Assembly: GCA_014304965.1 (NCBI GenBank)
Contig: JACRTZ010000093.1
Span: 1 to 17,677 of the forward strand
Length of the DNA: 17,677 nt
Direction of reading: 5' to 3'
Source: Vulcanimicrobiota bacterium
Lineage (GTDB): Bacteria; Vulcanimicrobiota; Vulcanimicrobiia; Vulcanimicrobiales; Vulcanimicrobiaceae
Shown here: positions 14,456 to 17,677 of the stretch, in pieces
How the letters are laid out: each line of letters opens with the position of its first letter
Position numbering within the stretch: position 1 is the stretch's first letter
Program-made: the position numbers and the translations under genes
Notes under the pieces: model-generated
What the model saw: the letters and a program-made list of their open reading frames with translations, nothing else
Told to the model about the DNA's origin: nothing
Database searches by the model: none

Positions 14456-14854
14456 CTACCAGACGTACGCCAGGACTTCGCCGCCAAAGCCTTCGCGTTT
14501 CGCGCGCTTGCCGGACATGATGCCCTTGGACGTCGACATGATGACGAGACCGAGACCGCCGAGCAGACGCGGAATTTCGGTGCGCGTCGAGTACACGCGC
14601 AAACCGGGCCGGCTGATGCGGCGGAGATTCGTAATGACCTTTTCTTTTTCGGGGCCGTACTTGAGCGTGATGCGCAGCGTGCCTTGCGGCCCTTCGGGCA
14701 CCATCGAAAATTCGCGAACGAAGCCTTCGTCCTTGAGGATCTGCGCGATGGCGCGCTTCATCCGCGAGGCCGGGATGTCCACGGACTCGTGATTGGCGGT
14801 GTTGGCGTTGCGGATGCGCGTGAGCATGTCCGCGATCGGATCGGTGCTTACCAC
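14456..14854 (-). CDS. rpsH: Small-subunit ribosomal protein S8
   Basis: Binds the central domain of 16S rRNA. In E. coli it also represses the spc operon by binding mRNA near rplE. The product is 132 aa from the GTG at 14854, giving VSTDPIADMLTRIRNAN, the usual S8 opening. The frame extends further upstream but there overlaps rpsN. The C-terminal domain has the diagnostic STSKGIMSGKRAKREGFGGEVLAYVW. The GTG stands one nt past the rpsN stop, so translation is probably coupled to rpsN. Confidence 0.97.
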   Translation of the reverse strand: MVSTDPIADMLTRIRNANTANHESVDIPASRMKRAIAQILKDEGFVREFSMVPEGPQGTLRITLKYGPEKEKVITNLRRISRPGLRVYSTRTEIPRLLGGLGLVIMSTSKGIMSGKRAKREGFGGEVLAYVW

Positions 14855-14855
14855 G

Positions 14856-15041
14856 CTACCAACTCGCCTTCGTAATGCCCGGGATGAACCCGCGATGCGC
14901 GTTCTCACGGAAGCAGATGCGGCACATCCCGAACTTGCGGTAGTAGCCGCGCGGACGTCCGCAGGCCAGGCAACGGTTGTGCTGGCGCACCGCGAATTTC
15001 GGCGTGCGCTTGGATCGTTCGATGCTGGATGTTTTAGCCAT
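14856..15041 (-). CDS. rpsN: Small-subunit ribosomal protein S14, zinc type
   Basis: 30S head protein. The product is 61 aa, the short Z form, with a zinc knuckle formed by Cys24, Cys27, Cys40 and Cys43 (RCLACGRPRGYYRKFGMCRICF). It lies between rplE and rpsH as in Bacillus-type clusters, but 160 nt after rplE, in contrast to the tight packing elsewhere. The likely ribosome-binding site GGAGG lies about 12 nt before the ATG, inside one arm of a long inverted repeat. Confidence 0.98.
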   Translation of the reverse strand: MAKTSSIERSKRTPKFAVRQHNRCLACGRPRGYYRKFGMCRICFRENAHRGFIPGITKASW

Positions 15042-15042
15042 T

Positions 15043-15203
15043 AGTGCGCTGCCTCCAAGGCAGCTTTACACAAAGCGATGGTGATGTGGCGGCGTCGCGA
15101 GGAGCGACGAGCGCTGAATGACAGCGCCATTTGAGCGAGGAGCGACGAAGCGACGGCGTCAAAGCGCCGAGCGACTGGAAAGGTGTCTTGGTGGCAGTGC
15201 ACT
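15043..15203 (-). repeat. Structured spacer with long inverted repeat between rplE and rpsN
   Basis: The 160 nt from the rplE stop to the rpsN start hold no gene. The two ends are inverted copies: 15043-15060 and 15186-15203 can pair at 15 of 18 positions, with mismatches at regular places. On the mRNA the arm just after the rplE stop (AGTGCACTGCCACCAAGA) pairs with the arm just before rpsN (CCTTGGAGGCAGCGCACT), which includes the GGAGG ribosome-binding site. Inside are a 14-bp direct repeat, GCGAGGAGCGACGA, at 15097-15110 and 15135-15148, and a small hairpin GCGCTG / CAGCGC at 15111-15127. It could regulate rpsN-rpsH translation or be an inserted palindromic repeat. Confidence 0.75.
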
Positions 15204-15762
15204 AGGTGCGTTCCTTTTGGAGCGGTAGGCCCATCTGCGTGAGGAATTCGGTGCCCTCTTCGTCGGTCTTGGCGCTCGTCACGATGACGATATCCATCCC
15301 ACGCATCTTGTCGACTTTGTCGTAGTTGATCTCGGGGAACACGATTTGTTCTTTGAGGCCCAGATTGTAGTTGCCGCGGCCGTCGAACGATTTGCGCGGC
15401 AGGCCGCGGAAGTCGCGAATACGGGGCAGCACGACGTTGAAGAGCTTGTCGAGGAACACGTACATCCGCTCGCCGCGCAAGGTGACCTTGGCGCCGATGT
15501 TCATGCCTTCGCGCAGCTTGAACGCGGCGATGGATTTCTTGGCCTTCGTGATGATCGGTTTTTGGCCGGAAATCGTCTCGAGCTCTTTGGCCGCGATGTC
15601 GAGCACTTTCGAGCTGACGATCGCGTCGCCGACCGACATGTTCAGAACGACCTTCTGAAGACGCGGAATCTGGTGCACGTTCTTATAGCCGAACTTGTCG
15701 ATCAGCGCTTTGCGGACCGGTCCGTTGTACTTTTCTTTCAAGCGATTGGGCGTTGCAGCCAT
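15202..15762 (-). CDS. rplE: Large-subunit ribosomal protein L5
   Basis: Binds 5S rRNA and contacts the P-site tRNA in the central protuberance. The product is 186 aa from the ATG at 15762, which sits 2 nt after the rplX stop. Motifs are NRLKEKYNGPVRKALIDKFGYKN, the QKPIITKAKKSIAAFKLREG segment, FNVVLPRIRDFRGLP and the C-terminal MDIVIVTSAKTDEEGTEFLTQMGLP. The frame runs on upstream inside rplX, without support. Its stop codon lies within the first arm of the spacer inverted repeat. Confidence 0.98.
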   Translation of the reverse strand: MAATPNRLKEKYNGPVRKALIDKFGYKNVHQIPRLQKVVLNMSVGDAIVSSKVLDIAAKELETISGQKPIITKAKKSIAAFKLREGMNIGAKVTLRGERMYVFLDKLFNVVLPRIRDFRGLPRKSFDGRGNYNLGLKEQIVFPEINYDKVDKMRGMDIVIVTSAKTDEEGTEFLTQMGLPLQKERT

Positions 15763-15764
15763 GA

Positions 15765-16133
15765 CTAGCGTCCCTTCACCGTCTCGGCCGCGGGCTCGCC
15801 GCACTTGCCGCAGACGCGCCGTTTACCGTTCGGTCCCACGTCGTACTTGACGCGCGACGGAACGTTGCACGACGTGCACACGTACTGCAGCGCGGAGATC
15901 GGCAGCGGCGATTCCTTTTCAAAGATGCCGGCCGATTTGGCGCCGCCGGCGCCTTGCTTGGTGTGGCGCTTGACGACGTTGAGGCCTTCGACCGATGCCA
16001 GTCCGGCTTTAGGGAACATCGCCTTGACGACGCCGCGCTTGCCCTTTTCTTTGCCGCGACGAATCATGACCGTGTCGCCCTTGACGATCTTCGTTTTGAG
16101 CGCGCCAGGCCGTTGCACGAGAACGATCGACAT
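15765..16133 (-). CDS. rplX: Large-subunit ribosomal protein L24
   Basis: Early-assembling 50S protein at the tunnel exit. The product is 122 aa. The KOW motif is visible at about 17-43 (VKGDTVMIRRGKEKGKRGVVKAMFP), followed by VEGLNVVKRHTKQ. The C-terminal part has a complete zinc-ribbon pattern, Cys86, Cys89, Cys108 and Cys111. Its ATG overlaps the rplN stop by 1 nt (TAATG). The N-terminus is about 10 residues longer than common L24, and no better internal start is evident. Confidence 0.97.
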   Translation of the reverse strand: MSIVLVQRPGALKTKIVKGDTVMIRRGKEKGKRGVVKAMFPKAGLASVEGLNVVKRHTKQGAGGAKSAGIFEKESPLPISALQYVCTSCNVPSRVKYDVGPNGKRRVCGKCGEPAAETVKGR

Positions 16134-16510
16134 TACAACACCTCCGGCGCGAGCGAGGCGATCTTCAGGAAACCGCGGTCGCGCAATTCGCGGCAGACCG
16201 GTCCGAAGACGCGCGTGCCGCGCGGGTCGAGGTTGTCTTTTTCGCCCTTGATGATCACGCAGGCGTTCTCATCGAACTTGATGACCGACCCGTCGGGGCG
16301 CTTCATCGGCTGCGAGCAGCGCACGACGACCGCCTTGACGACTTGGCCCTTCTTGACCGCGGCGCCGGGGATCGCGCTTTTCACCGTGCCGACGATGATG
16401 TCGCCGACGTAGGCATAGGGGTGCCGCGACCCGCCCTGCACGTGAATGCAGAGGAGTTCTCTGGCGCCCGAGTTGTCTGCGACTTTAAGCCGCGTTTCTT
16501 GTTGAATCAT
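16133..16510 (-). CDS. rplN: Large-subunit ribosomal protein L14
   Basis: 50S protein at the subunit interface that forms an intersubunit bridge. The product is 125 aa, very close to the usual 122. MIQQETRLKVADNSGARELLCI and the block VVVRCSQPMKRPDGSVIKFDENACVII are diagnostic, as is RGTRVFGPVCRELRDRGFLKIASLAPEVL. It starts 6 nt after the rpsQ stop. Confidence 0.98.
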   Translation of the reverse strand: MIQQETRLKVADNSGARELLCIHVQGGSRHPYAYVGDIIVGTVKSAIPGAAVKKGQVVKAVVVRCSQPMKRPDGSVIKFDENACVIIKGEKDNLDPRGTRVFGPVCRELRDRGFLKIASLAPEVL

Positions 16511-16516
16511 GATGCT

Positions 16517-16786
16517 TTACTTTGCGCGCTCCACGATTTCGAGGAGCCGCCAACGCTTGTCGCGCGACATGGGACGGCACTCCGAGATGCGCACGGTGTC
16601 GCCGGCCTTGGCTTCGTTCTTTTCGTCATGCGCCTTGAAACGCACCGACTTGCGAACGATCTTCTTGTAGACCGGATGCGGCACGCGCGTTTCGGTAACG
16701 ACGACGATCGTCTTGTCCATCTTGTCGCTCGCAACGCGCCCCAATTTGATGCGGCGGCGATTGCGAACGATCTTAGGCTGCTCCAT
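16517..16786 (-). CDS. rpsQ: Small-subunit ribosomal protein S17
   Basis: Primary 16S rRNA-binding protein of the 30S body with an OB fold. The product is 89 aa. GRVASDKMDKTIVVVTETRVPHPVYKK and AHDEKNEAKAGDTVRISECRPMSRDKRWRLLEIVE match the family throughout. The ATG at 16786 lies within the 3' end of rpmC (14-nt overlap), an unusually deep overlap for this pair. Confidence 0.98.
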   Translation of the reverse strand: MEQPKIVRNRRRIKLGRVASDKMDKTIVVVTETRVPHPVYKKIVRKSVRFKAHDEKNEAKAGDTVRISECRPMSRDKRWRLLEIVERAK

Positions 16787-16997
16787 GCTTGGCCTCCGCG
16801 AGCCGCTTCTCGCTGATGACGGTCTGAACTTGGGCGTACGAGCGCCGGATAGCGCGAACGCGGCTAAAGTCCGAGAGGTGACCCGTACGCAGTTGAAAGC
16901 GCAGGTTGAAGAGTTCTTCTTTGATCTCGCGAGCGCGCTTCTGGAGTTCGTCCATCGTGAAGTCGCGCAAGCCCGAAAGTTCGTCCTTGCGAATCAT
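16773..16997 (-). CDS. rpmC: Large-subunit ribosomal protein L29
   Basis: Small helical 50S protein at the tunnel exit, part of the docking site for signal recognition particle and trigger factor. The product is 74 aa. LRDFTMDELQKRAREIKEELFNLRFQLRTG, followed by RVRAIRRSYAQVQTVISEK, is typical. It overlaps rplP by 4 nt upstream and rpsQ by 14 nt downstream. Confidence 0.97.
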   Translation of the reverse strand: MIRKDELSGLRDFTMDELQKRAREIKEELFNLRFQLRTGHLSDFSRVRAIRRSYAQVQTVISEKRLAEAKHGAA

Positions 16998-17419
16998 GAC
17001 GCAGCCTCGGTTTCAGCGCGCGAAATGAATTTCGTCGAGATCGGCAGCTTGGCCGACGCGAGCTTGAGCGCTTCGCGCGCGACGGGTTCGGTGATGCCCG
17101 CAAGTTCGAACAGCACGCGACCCGGCAGAATGACGGCCACCCAAAACTCGGGGTTGCCTTTACCGGAACCCATGCGGACTTCGGCCGGCTTCTTGGTCAC
17201 CGACTTGTCGGGGAAAATCTTGATCCAGACTTTTCCGCCGCGCTTGATGTGACGGGTCATCGCGATACGGGCGGCCTCGATTTGGCGTGCGGTCATCCAG
17301 CACGGCTCGAGCGCCTGCAAGCCGAACTCCCCGAAGGTCAGCGTATTGCCCGACATCGCTTTACCGGTCATGCGACCGCGATGAACTTTGCGCCATTTGA
17401 CGCGTTTCGGTGTCAGCAT
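16994..17419 (-). CDS. rplP: Large-subunit ribosomal protein L16
   Basis: 50S protein that organises the A-site region and contacts tRNA. The product is 141 aa. MLTPKRVKWRKVHRGRMTG, FGEFGLQALEPCWMTARQIEAARIAMTRH, and GKGNPEFWVAVILPGRVLFEL are diagnostic; the PDKSVTKKPAEVRMG loop is intact. It starts 3 nt after the preceding stop and overlaps rpmC by 4 nt (ATGA). Confidence 0.98.
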   Translation of the reverse strand: MLTPKRVKWRKVHRGRMTGKAMSGNTLTFGEFGLQALEPCWMTARQIEAARIAMTRHIKRGGKVWIKIFPDKSVTKKPAEVRMGSGKGNPEFWVAVILPGRVLFELAGITEPVAREALKLASAKLPISTKFISRAETEAAS

Positions 17420-17422
17420 CGC

Positions 17423-17677
17423 CTACGGTGTCTCCTCGGGTTTGGGCTCGTTCGATGCGCTCGTCTCGCTCGGGGCGCTGGGCTCGTCGTGAACGCGTTC
17501 GTAATGTTCGGCCTGCGGCGCGGGCTCGGGATGCTCGGCGGTCGGGGCCGTGGACTCGGCACCGGGACGCTCGGCGGCATCGGTCGTGTGTTGCGATTCG
17601 GGATTCACTTGCGACGTCTCGGCCGTCCCGCCGCCGCCGTGCGATTGCGCCGGCGCGTGCGTCGCGCCGCCGTGCGG
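17423..17677 (-). CDS. rpsC: Putative 3' end of ribosomal protein S3, extended acidic tail (partial)
   Basis: An open frame enters from the right edge of the window and ends at TAG, 17425-17423, 3 nt before rplP. rpsC is the gene that normally precedes rplP, so this is most simply the S3 C-terminus. The 84 visible residues are low-complexity and rich in Gly, His, Pro, Glu and Ala (for example PHGGATHAPAQSHGGGG, then many PE/PAE repeats, ending NEPKPEETP). None of the conserved S3 core is in view, so identity rests on position. An internal GTG at 17608 is unlikely to be a start because the frame is open beyond it. Confidence 0.7.
   Translation of the reverse strand, partial: PHGGATHAPAQSHGGGGTAETSQVNPESQHTTDAAERPGAESTAPTAEHPEPAPQAEHYERVHDEPSAPSETSASNEPKPEETP

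Noticed and set aside
15061..15185. CRISPR-like array in the rplE-rpsN spacer (repeated GCGAGGAGCGACGA)
   Set aside because: Only two 14-bp copies in a palindromic context, with no regular spacers and no cas genes.

Overview
The window is GC-rich bacterial DNA and carries most of a ribosomal-protein super-cluster, read right to left on the minus strand, from the 3' end of rpsC to rplQ, followed by the tryptophan genes trpE, trpG and trpD. The proteins are clearly bacterial. S14 is the short zinc form, and L36, L24 and S4 also carry full cysteine sets. I cannot fix the phylum from the sequence. A deep-branching, high-GC, soil-type lineage such as Eremiobacterota/Vulcanimicrobiota is a guess from general resemblance.

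Layout, in the direction of transcription of the minus-strand genes. (1) 17677-9050: rpsC (3' end only), rplP, rpmC, rpsQ, rplN, rplX, rplE, a 160-nt structured spacer, rpsN, rpsH, rplF, rplR, rpsE, rplO, secY, adk, map, rpmJ, rpsM. Many junctions overlap by 1-14 nt. rpmD (L30) is missing between rpsE and rplO, and infA (IF-1) is missing between map and rpmJ. A strong GCAA-loop hairpin directly after rpsM ends this unit. (2) 9010-5702: an insertion of about 3.3 kb in a place where rpsM is normally followed by rpsK. It holds a small BolA-like gene and an overlapping tiny ORF on the minus strand, plus two plus-strand genes: a DHA2-type MFS transporter and a secreted Cys/His/Asp-rich protein that has its own perfect rho-independent terminator. 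(3) 5889-3082: a textbook sigma-70-type promoter and a leader of about 150 nt restart the ribosomal genes with rpsK, rpsD, a 259-nt spacer holding a long inverted repeat, rpoA and rplQ. (4) 2997-3: trpE, trpG and trpD, tightly coupled with GTGA stop/start overlaps.

How it fits together: the cluster supplies ribosome assembly (S and L proteins), RNA polymerase alpha, the Sec translocon channel, nucleotide homeostasis (Adk) and N-terminal methionine removal (Map). The trp genes make anthranilate from chorismate and attach it to PRPP. Points worth attention are the split alpha operon with its new promoter and leader, two structured intergenic spacers (one pairs with the rpsN ribosome-binding site), the lost rpmD and infA positions, the long acidic tail on S3, the basic N-terminal tail on L15, and the unfamiliar small genes in the insertion. 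I saw no CRISPR array, tRNA, rRNA, transposase or phage gene.
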